From: a bacterium
Lineage (GTDB): Bacteria > Patescibacteriota > Saccharimonadia > Saccharimonadales > Saccharimonadaceae
Direction: 5' to 3'
Length of the DNA stretch: 64,000 nt
Assembly: GCA_004561445.1 (NCBI GenBank)
Contig: SFVX01000001.1
Span: forward strand, 434,001-498,000
The translations under genes were made by a program, and so were the position numbers. Shown piece by piece: positions 1 through 8,021 of the stretch (position 1 is the stretch's first letter; the number at the start of each line of letters is the position of its first letter). Below the pieces are notes generated by a model. The model made no database searches, was not told the DNA's origin, and saw nothing but the letters and a program-made list of their open reading frames with translations.

Positions 1-2
1 TT

Positions 3-1553
3 GCTGGAAAGAATCCGCGTGAGGTGGCTGGTGAGATTATTGCAGAACTGATAAAAGATCTACCAGCCTATAAATACACAATTGCGGGGCCTGGTTTTAT
101 TAATATTGAGATTTCGGCTAAAAGTCTATACGAGGAGCTTGCGGAAGCTTGGTCGGATAATTATGGCTACAATAAAAGCGGTGAAGGTAAGGTTGCAGTG
201 GTGGAATATCCAAGCACTAATATGGCAAAGCCTTACTCGGTAGGGCATTTGCGCCCTGGTACGCAAGGTTGGGCCTGCAAGCAGATTCTTGAAGCAAGTG
301 GCTGGAAGGTGATTACGGATAATCATCTTGGAGATAGCGGTACGCCGTTTGGAATTTGGGCGATTGGCTTTAAACGTTCGGGTAAGAGCGTTGACGAGAT
401 TACGATTTATGATCTTGGCGAGATTTATATCGAGATGAAGCGCCTTTTGAAGGAAGAAGCGGCAGCTGGTAAGCATGAGATGGCTGATGAAGTGCAAGAT
501 TGGCTTTTGCGCTTTGAAGCGAAGGATCCTGAGGCGGTAGAACTAGCGGCGCGTTTTAAAGAGATTTCACTAGAACATACGCACGCCGTGATGCGTAGAA
601 TGGGGATTTCGACTCAGTATGAGCTAGGTGAGAGCTTCTTTGTGGAACGTGGTAAGGAATTGGTACAAAAATACCTTGATGAGGGGATTTTTGAACGCAA
701 CGAAGATGGTTCGGTGATTTGTCGATTAGATGACATGGGAATTGATGTGCCAATGCTGCTTTTGAAGAGTAATGGGGCGGCACTTTATGCGACGACGGAT
801 CTTGCGTGCATGGATTATCGTGCAAAGGAGTGGAAGCCGGATCTTTGTGTATATTGTGTGGGCGCAGAGCAGAAGTTTTACTTTGAGCAGCTGTTTGCAC
901 TAGGTAAAAAACTTGGCATGCCACAGCGTAATTTGCATGTATGGTTTGGTACGATAGATCAGGTGAGCCCAGAGGGGAAGCGTGAAAAAATGTCGTCGCG
1001 CAAGGGTGTGGTTTTGATGGAGGCGTTGCTGGACGATGCCGAAAAGCGCGTGCGTGAGAATTTTGGCAATAGTGAAATTTCGGATGCAGATATTCAAAAA
1101 GTCGCAGTAGGTGCGATTAAGTTTTCGGATTTTGTAGCGGATCGCAAGACAGGAATTTTGTATGATCCAGATAAAATCTTTGCATTGACCGGTTTTTCGG
1201 GGCCATTTTGTCAGTATGCGGACGTAAGGTTGCGTAGAATTATGGAAAAGGCGACGAATCTCGAGACGGCAGACTACGCGGATTACGATTGGGCGGCCGA
1301 GAAGGAAGTGTTGCAGATTTTGCTAGAATTTCCGGCGCTAGTTGAGGCGGTGAGTGAAAATCTCGAAGCGCATCGCATTGCGGCGTATTGCTTTAAGTTG
1401 GCACAAGAACTGAATCGTTATTATGAAAAAACGCCGATTCTGCAAGCGGAGCCGGCTGAGCGCTCGGCGCGCTTGGATCTTGTCGCGAAGGCAGATCTTG
1501 TGATGAGTCGTGCGTTAGGCTTGTTAGGTTTAGAGATTCCGGAGAAGATGTAA
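3..1553 (+). CDS. argS: Arginyl-tRNA synthetase, 5' end outside window
   Basis: Class I synthetase that charges tRNA-Arg in the cytoplasm. The frame is open to the left edge of the window with family-like codons before the first GTG at 24, so the first few dozen residues, part of the N-terminal additional domain, are missing. Visible are a HIGH-type signature SVGHLR about 75 residues in, a KMSKS-type EKMSSRKG about 325 residues in, and the C-terminal anticodon-binding domain with a conserved SGPFCQYADVRLRRI segment. It ends with TAA and is followed directly by a G/C-rich hairpin with a T run (1558-1580). I am confident of the family. Confidence 0.96.
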   Translation, partial: AGKNPREVAGEIIAELIKDLPAYKYTIAGPGFINIEISAKSLYEELAEAWSDNYGYNKSGEGKVAVVEYPSTNMAKPYSVGHLRPGTQGWACKQILEASGWKVITDNHLGDSGTPFGIWAIGFKRSGKSVDEITIYDLGEIYIEMKRLLKEEAAAGKHEMADEVQDWLLRFEAKDPEAVELAARFKEISLEHTHAVMRRMGISTQYELGESFFVERGKELVQKYLDEGIFERNEDGSVICRLDDMGIDVPMLLLKSNGAALYATTDLACMDYRAKEWKPDLCVYCVGAEQKFYFEQLFALGKKLGMPQRNLHVWFGTIDQVSPEGKREKMSSRKGVVLMEALLDDAEKRVRENFGNSEISDADIQKVAVGAIKFSDFVADRKTGILYDPDKIFALTGFSGPFCQYADVRLRRIMEKATNLETADYADYDWAAEKEVLQILLEFPALVEAVSENLEAHRIAAYCFKLAQELNRYYEKTPILQAEPAERSARLDLVAKADLVMSRALGLLGLEIPEKM

Positions 1554-1557
1554 GAAA

Positions 1558-1580
1558 AGCCCCAGCTTCTGGGGTTTTAT
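1558..1580 (+). terminator. Terminator of argS
   Basis: CCCCAG and CTGGGG form a short stem followed by TTTTAT. It lies just after the argS stop codon. Confidence 0.7.
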
Positions 1581-1581
1581 C

Positions 1582-1609
1582 TTGACTTTTTGTAAAAGTA
1601 TGATACAAT
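1582..1609 (+). promoter_or_regulatory. Sigma-70-type promoter
   Basis: TTGACT (1582-1587), a 16-nt spacer and TACAAT (1604-1609) preceded by TG. It predicts a start near 1616 and so a leader of about 70 nt or more before the next gene. Confidence 0.75.
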
Positions 1610-1683
1610 GGGCGTATAGACATAGATTCTGATGTCTACGCAAACTAAAAATCATTGAATAACACCAGTTTGGGGTTAGATCT

Positions 1684-2292
1684 TTGCAGGCGGGGAGTAA
1701 AAATCTAGCTCCAAACGACCTACCGCAGTTGAGGGAGCTTGAATTTAAGAAAATCTATTTAGAGAAAGGGTTGCCCAATGCGGTTAAGGGCAAAAATGGT
1801 GGAGATATGTTCAGAAACAAGAGCGTAGCACGCGAAATGAGCGTGCGCAACATGATGGGGGCACGAGGAGTGCGTTTCATCGAGTCCGAAGAGGACGACA
1901 CAGTGATTCTCGGATGTCAGTATCCTGAAGGTTCAAATGAGGCAGTGCTTGAGGCGAGAGCAAATGAGTTGCTTCGCGAGTACGAGTTGAGGGCTCGTAA
2001 GAGCGCTGGCGCGATTCCTTACGAGATTGACTGTGAGGCTTTGAAGCAGGATCTCATGACGGAGAACTACGACTTTGGCAATGAAGTCTTCGTTCCTACG
2101 ATGAGTAGTGCGGAAAGCCGTCGCATGACGGAGCGCTTTGCGGCAGCAACGAGCATCGAAGAACTTGCGGAATTGGTACGCGAGTATGGTAGCTCTCCGG
2201 CAGCACGCAAACTTAGCGTCAGCTGCATGATGAAGCGTGGTTGGAATACCAACTCCGATGTTGCTAAGTTCCGTTACTGCCTTGCAGTGTAG
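1684..2292 (+). CDS. Hypothetical cytoplasmic protein
   Basis: I do not recognise this family. It is a soluble, charged, mostly helical protein of up to 202 residues with no signal peptide or membrane segment. The longest reading starts at TTG 1684. An internal ATG at 1807 (residue 42) is preceded by GGTGGAGAT and is a possible alternative, although residues 1-41 look protein-like. The TTG lies in the loop of a 14-bp RNA hairpin (1668-1681 with 1703-1716), so translation may be structure-controlled. The gene is monocistronic, with its own promoter at 1582 and a terminator at 2316, and is richer in G and C than its neighbours. Confidence 0.7.
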   Translation: MQAGSKNLAPNDLPQLRELEFKKIYLEKGLPNAVKGKNGGDMFRNKSVAREMSVRNMMGARGVRFIESEEDDTVILGCQYPEGSNEAVLEARANELLREYELRARKSAGAIPYEIDCEALKQDLMTENYDFGNEVFVPTMSSAESRRMTERFAAATSIEELAELVREYGSSPAARKLSVSCMMKRGWNTNSDVAKFRYCLAV

Positions 2293-2315
2293 CTTTAATT
2301 CAATGATTTTCTTTT

Positions 2316-2350
2316 GTCCCGGCCTTTATGACCGGGACTACTTTTTGTTT
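2316..2350 (+). terminator. Terminator
   Basis: GTCCCGG (2316-2322) pairs with CCGGGAC (2332-2338), followed by a T-rich tail. It ends the gene at 1684-2292. Confidence 0.8.
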
Positions 2351-2372
2351 TTTGCGTAGAATTCTTTGGTAT

Positions 2373-2403
2373 AAAAAACCTCGACATTTACTGTCGAGGT
2401 TTT
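2373..2403 (-). terminator. Terminator of the minus-strand gene
   Basis: CCTCGACA and TGTCGAGG form a perfect 8-bp stem with a T run on the minus strand. It lies 15 nt past the stop of the gene at 2418-3041. Confidence 0.8.
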
Positions 2404-2417
2404 GGGGCTAACGGCCC

Positions 2418-3041
2418 CTAATTCACCATTACGGTACGGCGACCGGTAGGTGGATTCCGTTGGGGGGATTCCCCAGCAAGCGACTCGCAGATAATGAGAT
2501 CGAGGCTTGTGGGCGAAAAGATGCTCATGTGGCCATCAAAAGGTAAATAAGAATGGAGCAGTTTCACCATCGTCTCGTCACGAGAGTTGCTGTTTATGTA
2601 GCCAAATGCGTAGGCCAATAGAGCAACCATGAGCTGACTTTTAAAGCCGGCTACTTTGGCGCCATCTTGCCATCCGAACGCAAGAAGACCGAAGTCGCTG
2701 GCTATGGTGATAGCGGTAAAGCCCTCGCAATCTGCGAAGTAATTGATTTGCTTATCGTCGATGGCGATAAGGGTGTCTTTTGCGACTTTGTCGAGCTTGC
2801 CACGCAAAATGTGCTTTGCGATGACGCACTCTTGGTTTTCTTCTTTAGAGATGTCCTCGGTGGCCTTGTCTGCAACACGACCTTCGGAGATGAGAGTAGC
2901 ATCACCCTCAAAACCATAGCTCTTGATAAGGTACAAATCTGTACCCATGCCACGGATGAGTGAGTAAAGTGCGCCCACAGTCTCCTTGGATGGCTCAACG
3001 TAGCTGTGCAAAGCCTTCGGAAGATGGATGATCGTTCCCAT
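2418..3041 (-). CDS. Hypothetical cytoplasmic protein
   Basis: Unrecognised 207-residue soluble protein with no membrane segment. Translation should be efficient, because AAAGGAGGT sits at ideal spacing before the ATG at 3041. Transcription comes from a near-consensus promoter (3110-3138) with a leader of about 60 nt. It is convergent with the preceding orphan gene and divergent from mscL. Like the 1684, 35919 and 36768 genes it is a stand-alone, strongly expressed-looking unit with higher GC codons than the window average. I infer no function. Confidence 0.75.
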   Translation of the reverse strand: MGTIIHLPKALHSYVEPSKETVGALYSLIRGMGTDLYLIKSYGFEGDATLISEGRVADKATEDISKEENQECVIAKHILRGKLDKVAKDTLIAIDDKQINYFADCEGFTAITIASDFGLLAFGWQDGAKVAGFKSQLMVALLAYAFGYINSNSRDETMVKLLHSYLPFDGHMSIFSPTSLDLIICESLAGESPQRNPPTGRRTVMVN

Positions 3042-3109
3042 ATTAACACCTCCTTTAGGTTGTCGGGAATCCTCTTTTTCAATGTTCGATTTTTCAAAAA
3101 ATCTAAATA

Positions 3110-3138
3110 ATTATATAGAAGTTTGAGCAATTTGTCAA
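3110..3138 (-). promoter_or_regulatory. Consensus promoter for the minus-strand orphan gene
   Basis: On the minus strand TTGACA (3133-3138), a 17-nt spacer and TATAAT (3110-3115). Its -35 box overlaps that of the divergent mscL promoter. Confidence 0.88.
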
Positions 3139-3160
3139 GAGGTATAATATATGTTATAAT
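3132..3160 (+). promoter_or_regulatory. Promoter of mscL-orn
   Basis: TTGTCA (3132-3137), a 17-nt spacer and TATAAT (3155-3160). It lies back to back with the minus-strand promoter and shares five bases of the -35 region with it. Confidence 0.75.
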
Positions 3161-3184
3161 TTTGATATTAGTAAAGGAATTTTT

Positions 3185-3592
3185 ATGGCGACAAAAAAAG
3201 ATAAAAAAGTTGCAACAAAAGTTGATGCTACGCAGATCACAAAAGTAGCGGCAGTGGGCGCTTCGGCTGTGAAGAAAAATGTGAGTGGCTTCATGGAGTT
3301 TATTAAAGAACAAAATGTGGTGGGACTTGCTGTAGGTTTGGTGCTTGGTACTTCGGCGAGTGCACTAGTTAATTCTTTGATTAATAATGTGTTGATGCCT
3401 CCATTGGGTTTCTTGTTGGGGTCTGCAGATGGTCTTAAGGGCTTGGTTTGGGAAATGGGCGTGACGCCAGAGGGGAAAGTTGCGACGGTTTTCTACGGTC
3501 AGTTTATTAACGATTTTATTAACTTCTTGGTGCTTGCTTTTATAATTTATTTCGTAATTAAGCTTTTGAAATTGGATATTAAGAAAAAATGA
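3185..3592 (+). CDS. mscL: Large-conductance mechanosensitive channel
   Basis: Osmotic safety valve in the cytoplasmic membrane that opens under membrane tension. The 135-residue length fits MscL. A lysine-rich cytoplasmic N-terminus of about 35 residues precedes the family signature FIKEQNVVGLAVGLVLG (TM1), the INNVLMPPLGFLLG segment, and TM2 (FINFLVLAFIIYFVIKLL), then a lysine tail. It ends with TGA that overlaps the ATG of orn by 4 nt, so the two are translationally coupled. Transcription is likely from 3132-3160. Confidence 0.95.
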   Translation: MATKKDKKVATKVDATQITKVAAVGASAVKKNVSGFMEFIKEQNVVGLAVGLVLGTSASALVNSLINNVLMPPLGFLLGSADGLKGLVWEMGVTPEGKVATVFYGQFINDFINFLVLAFIIYFVIKLLKLDIKKK

Positions 3593-4128
3593 CGAAAAAA
3601 GCTTCAAAAAAAGCGAATCTCTTGTGGATTGACCTTGAAATGACTGGTTTGTCGCCAGTACATGACAAGATTTTGGAAGTGGCGGCGATTGCGACGGATT
3701 GGGATTTGAACGAGATCGCCACCTATACAGGGGTAGTAAAAGTCGATGAAGCGCTGATGCGTGAGCGCATGGTGGGGGAGTTTTGGGAAAAGAATAAGGC
3801 GTCATACGACGCTTTAATGGCGCAGAATGCTAATGGCAAGTCGGCGCGCGAGATTGAGAAAGAGCTGCTCGATTTTGTGGCTCAGAATTTTGATGAGCCG
3901 ATTTATCTGGCGGGAAATTCAATTCATCAAGATAGAAAATTTATCGAGCGTGAATGGAAAGAATTGAACGAGAAATTGCATTATCGCATGTTGGACGTGA
4001 GCGCTTGGAAAGTGTATTTTGAAGGGGCTTTACATCAGCGTTTTTTGAAACCGGAAAATCACCGAGCATTAGATGATATTCGCGGAAGTATAGAGGAGCT
4101 AAAATGGTACTTGAAGAAGCTATCGTAA
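3589..4128 (+). CDS. orn: Oligoribonuclease
   Basis: DEDDh 3'-5' exonuclease that degrades 2-5 nt RNA fragments to mononucleotides in the cytoplasm. The 179-residue protein shows the expected motif order: WIDLEMTGL (first D and E), AGNSIHQDRKF (second D), and HRALDDIRGS (catalytic H and last D). The start codon overlaps the mscL stop, and its end overlaps the next gene by 25 nt, giving a tight three-gene unit. Confidence 0.96.
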   Translation: MTKKASKKANLLWIDLEMTGLSPVHDKILEVAAIATDWDLNEIATYTGVVKVDEALMRERMVGEFWEKNKASYDALMAQNANGKSAREIEKELLDFVAQNFDEPIYLAGNSIHQDRKFIEREWKELNEKLHYRMLDVSAWKVYFEGALHQRFLKPENHRALDDIRGSIEELKWYLKKLS

Positions 4129-4433
4129 AATATGCAAGCACGCTCGATGGGGTCGAGATGCGTGAAATGGAGCCAAGCTCTGAGCACGGTGCGTCGCAAC
4201 TAGTATTTTATCGTGGTGAGAAAATCTTCTTGGTATTGCAAAAGGGTACTAGACCACTAAGAATTGAGCTTCGAATCGACAAACGATTAAGCAAGACTTT
4301 ACAAGAACGCTATGAGAGCGTGATGCAGGGGCGCTTGTTGGGGCGAAACGGTACGGAAATTATCTGTAGTGGCCAACTGACGGATGATGAGATTATTGAT
4401 CTGGTGCGTCACGGCTATGAAATGAGCGCCTAA
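4104..4433 (+). CDS. MmcQ/YjbR-like protein
   Basis: Small 109-residue protein resembling the MmcQ/YjbR (DUF419) family with a CyaY-like fold: a KIFLVLQKGTRPLRIELRID strand region, then a C-terminal DDEIIDLVRHGYEM helix. Its biochemical role is unknown. It overlaps orn by 25 nt and is probably translated by coupling. A perfect 9-bp hairpin (ATGAGCGCC with GGCGCTCAT) straddles its stop codon and probably helps end the transcript, though it lacks a clear T run. Confidence 0.7.
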   Translation: MVLEEAIVKYASTLDGVEMREMEPSSEHGASQLVFYRGEKIFLVLQKGTRPLRIELRIDKRLSKTLQERYESVMQGRLLGRNGTEIICSGQLTDDEIIDLVRHGYEMSA

Positions 4434-4469
4434 AATCGGCGCTCATGAAATTTGCGAGTACTTGCGACT

Positions 4470-5090
4470 CTAGACAGAGTCGATAAAGTTTTTGTACTGT
4501 TCTTGAATGCTTTGTAGGTCTTTGAGGGATGCATCGAGGACGCTGGCGAAAGCTTGGCTGTCGGTTTTTTGACGAGCTTCGCTTTGAGCAGCAATCATCT
4601 TAGAAAGCTGAAGATAGAGCGCCGTGGCGTAGCTTTTGTCGAGCGTACCAGCATAGAAGCCGGATTCGAATTCGCTCTCGAGATAATTTAGATCCGCTGT
4701 GACTTCTTCGGTAGCTTTTTGATCATAAGTGCCGACAGTTACTTTGATTTGACCGGCGGCATTCTTGAGTTGATTGTTAGTATTGATGATAGAAGTCTGA
4801 AGCTGAGAAGTGATAGCGCGAACGGTGGAAGATTTGAGTTTGCGCTGGTATGTATAGAGCGGACCAGAGCCCTGAGATAGCTGATTGTAGGTGTAGTAGA
4901 TTTTATCGTAGGTAATCTTGAGTTCTTTATTCTTTGAGTTTAGAAGAGAGCCGACAAACATCATAGCGATAGCTAGAACGACGCCAACAGCGATGATTTT
5001 GATAAGCATAGGCGACAAGATAGGAATGGATGCTTTGCTGGTATCCTTGCCTTTTACTGCGATTGAATCAAGATAAGCCTTGTTGTCCAT
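4470..5090 (-). CDS. Single-pass membrane protein of unknown function
   Basis: 206-residue protein with a short cytoplasmic N-terminus, one hydrophobic segment at about residues 29-51 (MLIKIIAVGVVLAIAMMFVG), then a mostly helical extracytoplasmic part rich in Q, S and K. It is not a lipoprotein and I recognise no domain. The start ATG at 5090 is favoured over an upstream in-frame GTG because a TATAAT box (5097-5102) lies 6 nt before it, implying a leaderless mRNA. It is divergent from dnaG. Confidence 0.75.
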   Translation of the reverse strand: MDNKAYLDSIAVKGKDTSKASIPILSPMLIKIIAVGVVLAIAMMFVGSLLNSKNKELKITYDKIYYTYNQLSQGSGPLYTYQRKLKSSTVRAITSQLQTSIINTNNQLKNAAGQIKVTVGTYDQKATEEVTADLNYLESEFESGFYAGTLDKSYATALYLQLSKMIAAQSEARQKTDSQAFASVLDASLKDLQSIQEQYKNFIDSV

Positions 5091-5168
5091 ACGCCAATTA
5101 TAACATAATAAGCGCAAGCACAGAGCCTAAAATCGAGAGAATATTTATAGGGGTGATATAATGATATT

Positions 5169-6821
5169 ATGGAGGATGCGAAAGAGGAAATTCGAGCACG
5201 GCTAGCAGTTGAAGATGTAATCGGGCAATACATCGAGCTGAAGCGTGCCGGAAGGAATTTTAAGGGGCATTCACCTTGGGGGACGGACAGGACGCCGAGC
5301 TTTATGGTGTCGCCAGAGAAAGGAATCTGGCATGATTTTTCGAGCAATAAAGGCGGCGATATCTTTAGTTTCGTGATGGAGATGGAGGGGTGCACTTTTC
5401 GTGAGGCGCTAGAAAAATTGGCGCAACAGGCAGGCGTAGAGCTGAAGAAATATAGCGATGGAGATCGTGAATATGCAGCGAAGAAACAACGCCTATATGA
5501 TATTTTGGAGCTTTCGGCAAAGTATTATCAGTTTTGTCTGACGAAAAGTAAGAATGTTTGCCAATATGTTTTTTATAAGCGTAACCTAAATAAACCAACA
5601 GTAGAAAAGTTTAGAATAGGCTATGCGCCAGCTTCGGGGAAGGCGCTCGTGGAGTTTTTGACGAAGCGCGGCTATAACAAACAAGATATGGAAGGGGCGG
5701 GGCTTCTGAACCGAATCGGAACGGATTTGTTTCGTGCGCGTATGATGGTACCGCTGATGGATGAGAGCGGTCGCGTGATTGGTTTTACGGGGCGCAAGAT
5801 TGATGATAAAGATGAAAAATCGCCAAAATACTTAAATACGCCAGAGACCTTACTTTACAACAAAGGGCGACATATTTTTGGATTTTCGCAAGCGAAAGAA
5901 GCGATTCGTCGAGAAGATTTTGTGGTGGTAGTTGAGGGGAATATGGATGTGATATCGTCGCATCAAGCAGGCGTGTGTCAGGCGGTAGCGACGGCAGGTA
6001 CGGCGATGACGGAAATGCATCTGAAGAGTTTTGCGCGGATGACGAAAGATATTCGTCTAGCTTATGATGGCGATGAAGCAGGGGTGAGAGCGGCAGAGCG
6101 AGCGATTTCGATGGCGTCAAAATTTGGAATTTATTTGTCGATTGTGGACGATTATCATGGTTGTAAGGATGCAGATGAGTTGATTCAGAAAGATCCTGAA
6201 TTGTGGCAAAAGGCGGTACGTCAGTATAGGCCAGCGATGGAATGGCTGTTTGAAAAGTATGAGTCAAAATACGATCTTAAAACGGAGCGTGGTTTTCAAG
6301 AATATTGCAACGAGACAAAACGTTTAATTGATGAAATTGACGAAAATGAGACGGCATTGCGTGAACGATATGAGCGGATTGTGGCAGATAGACTTGGAAT
6401 CTCATTAGAGGCTTTTAGGGCGAAAAAAGTTATTCAAAATAAGAAAAAATTGAAACGTCCTGTTGTAAAAAATACAACAGATAGGGGCGGTGTTGTGAAA
6501 AATACAACACCCGAGATTAGTAAAGCGGAAAAAAGCTTTGCGAGTTTAGTGATTTGTGGGGGTGTGGCGAATGATGATATTGAGCTAATTGATTTTGATA
6601 AGGACGAACTTGCGTTAATTTTTGAAGAAAAGTATGCAAGACTAAGTAAAAGTGAACTTGAAAACGAAGCAAAAGCATTGGAAATAGTTTTGCGCAAGGA
6701 GCGAGCGGAAGCAAAGCGCAATGAACTTGGTGAGCAAATTCGCGCGGCAGAAGCGGCAGGCGATGAAGAGAAAATGCTGCAGTTAATGGCGGAAATGAAT
6801 AAAATTATTCGCAAAAGTTAG
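5169..6821 (+). CDS. dnaG: DNA primase with degenerate zinc-binding domain
   Basis: Makes RNA primers at the replication fork. The 550-residue protein has the N-terminal primase domain, a TOPRIM core (VVVVEGNMD near 252, AYDGDEAG near 298) and a helical C-terminal region expected to contact DnaB. The CHC2 zinc finger is recognisable (YIELKRAGRNFKG, then FMVSPEKGIWHDFSSNKGGD), but the usual C-P-x-H and C-x-x-C ligands read SPWG and DFSS, so the zinc site appears lost. The linker near residues 431-447 holds two VVKNTT repeats encoded by two copies of a DNA palindrome. The start at 5169 lies 6 nt after a TATAAT box, so the mRNA is probably leaderless. Confidence 0.95.
   Translation: MEDAKEEIRARLAVEDVIGQYIELKRAGRNFKGHSPWGTDRTPSFMVSPEKGIWHDFSSNKGGDIFSFVMEMEGCTFREALEKLAQQAGVELKKYSDGDREYAAKKQRLYDILELSAKYYQFCLTKSKNVCQYVFYKRNLNKPTVEKFRIGYAPASGKALVEFLTKRGYNKQDMEGAGLLNRIGTDLFRARMMVPLMDESGRVIGFTGRKIDDKDEKSPKYLNTPETLLYNKGRHIFGFSQAKEAIRREDFVVVVEGNMDVISSHQAGVCQAVATAGTAMTEMHLKSFARMTKDIRLAYDGDEAGVRAAERAISMASKFGIYLSIVDDYHGCKDADELIQKDPELWQKAVRQYRPAMEWLFEKYESKYDLKTERGFQEYCNETKRLIDEIDENETALRERYERIVADRLGISLEAFRAKKVIQNKKKLKRPVVKNTTDRGGVVKNTTPEISKAEKSFASLVICGGVANDDIELIDFDKDELALIFEEKYARLSKSELENEAKALEIVLRKERAEAKRNELGEQIRAAEAAGDEEKMLQLMAEMNKIIRKS
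6461..6509 (+). repeat. Two TGTTGTA-N5-TACAACA palindromes inside dnaG
   Basis: 6461-6479 is a perfect inverted repeat (TGTTGTA, AAAAA, TACAACA). 6491-6509 is a second copy with one arm mismatch. Their starts are 30 bp apart, close to three helical turns. They encode VVKNTT twice in the primase linker. Confidence 0.75.
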
Positions 6822-6953
6822 ATTTTTATGTTATTATCATGTTAATGTGCTGGATGGCCAGTTATATTTTGATAGACATCCAGAGAGAAACATAGCGCAA
6901 AAACAGGCAAAAACATCAAAAACAAAAAAGAGTTAAATTTAAGGATGGACTTA

Positions 6954-7922
6954 ATGGACGACGATAAAGACTTGAGATTAGATGATGATTTTGTCGACGA
7001 GCCGACGCTCGATGATATGGACGAAGAAGAAGCGGAAGATCTAACGATAGATTTAAACGCTAGTTATGATGATATTGCGGACGACTCAGTAAAACTATAT
7101 TTGCGCGAAATCGGTAAAATTCCTTTGCTTTCGGCTGAAGAAGAGTTTGAATTGGCGCAAAAAGTTATTCACGGCAACGAAAAAGAGAAGAAGCGTGCGC
7201 GCGACAAAATGGCTGAGAGTAATATGCGTCTTGTGGTGAGCATTGCAAAACGCTATAGCGGTCGAGGTCTTGATCTTTTGGATTTAATCCAGGAAGGCAA
7301 TACTGGACTTCTGCGCGCAGTTGAAAAATTTGATCCAGATAAAGGATTCAAGTTTTCGACTTATGCCACGTGGTGGATTCGCCAGGCAATTACGCGTGCA
7401 ATTGCAGATCAGGCACGCACGATTCGCATTCCAGTACACATGGTGGAAACGATTAATAAAGTTTTGCGTACGCAACGTCGTTTGACGCAAGACCTTAATC
7501 GTGAACCAAGCGTGCAGGAAATTGCCGATGCAATGGGGATGGAGCCGGATCGCATTGAATATGTAATGAAGATTAAACAAGACATTGCATCGCTTGATGC
7601 CTCGGTGGGACGCGATGGCGATGATGACGACTCTTCGTTAGGTGATTTTGTCGAAGACGAAGATCGCGTATCGCCGGAGGATTCGGCGGCAACGCAACTA
7701 CTAAAGGAGCAAATCGCATCAATTTTGTCGACGTTGACAGACCGCGAACGCAAGATTATTAAGATGCGTTTCGGAATTGGTGGCGGCAAGAGCCATACGC
7801 TCGAGGAAGTAGGCGCAGAGTTTTCGGTAACGCGTGAGCGTATTCGCCAAATTGAAGCGAAGGCGCTTGCAAAGCTTCGCAAGAATAAAGACACCAAAAA
7901 ATTGCACGAGTATCTAAAGTAG
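6954..7922 (+). CDS. rpoD: Primary sigma factor (sigma-70)
   Basis: Main sigma factor directing RNA polymerase to -10/-35 promoters. The protein is about 322 residues: a short acidic N-terminus, region 1.2 (DSVKLYLREIGKIPLLSAEE), region 2 with LDLIQEGNTGLLRAVEKFD and FSTYATWWIRQAI, region 3, and a region 4 helix-turn-helix (HTLEEVGAEFSVTRERIRQI). The ATG at 6954 is preferred to one 9 nt upstream because AAGGA then has normal spacing. The 130-nt gap after dnaG holds a CTGGATG/CATCCAG hairpin (6851-6884). A terminator follows at 7944. Confidence 0.96.
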   Translation: MDDDKDLRLDDDFVDEPTLDDMDEEEAEDLTIDLNASYDDIADDSVKLYLREIGKIPLLSAEEEFELAQKVIHGNEKEKKRARDKMAESNMRLVVSIAKRYSGRGLDLLDLIQEGNTGLLRAVEKFDPDKGFKFSTYATWWIRQAITRAIADQARTIRIPVHMVETINKVLRTQRRLTQDLNREPSVQEIADAMGMEPDRIEYVMKIKQDIASLDASVGRDGDDDDSSLGDFVEDEDRVSPEDSAATQLLKEQIASILSTLTDRERKIIKMRFGIGGGKSHTLEEVGAEFSVTRERIRQIEAKALAKLRKNKDTKKLHEYLK

Positions 7923-7943
7923 GAAGATAACTTTAATGGATGA

Positions 7944-7974
7944 CATCGCTAGGGGAGACCTAGCGATGTTTTTT
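7944..7974 (+). terminator. Terminator of rpoD
   Basis: CATCGCTAGG (7944-7953) pairs perfectly with CCTAGCGATG (7959-7968), followed by six T. Confidence 0.9.
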
Positions 7975-8021
7975 AGTATATTGGATTTGATTTTTAAAAA
8001 AAGCACAAGTATAATGATTGT

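Noticed and set aside
1651..2308. 10-bp inverted repeat (ATCATTGAAT and ATTCAATGAT) flanking the first orphan gene
   Set aside because: Short, with no duplication beyond it and no transposase. Probably chance.
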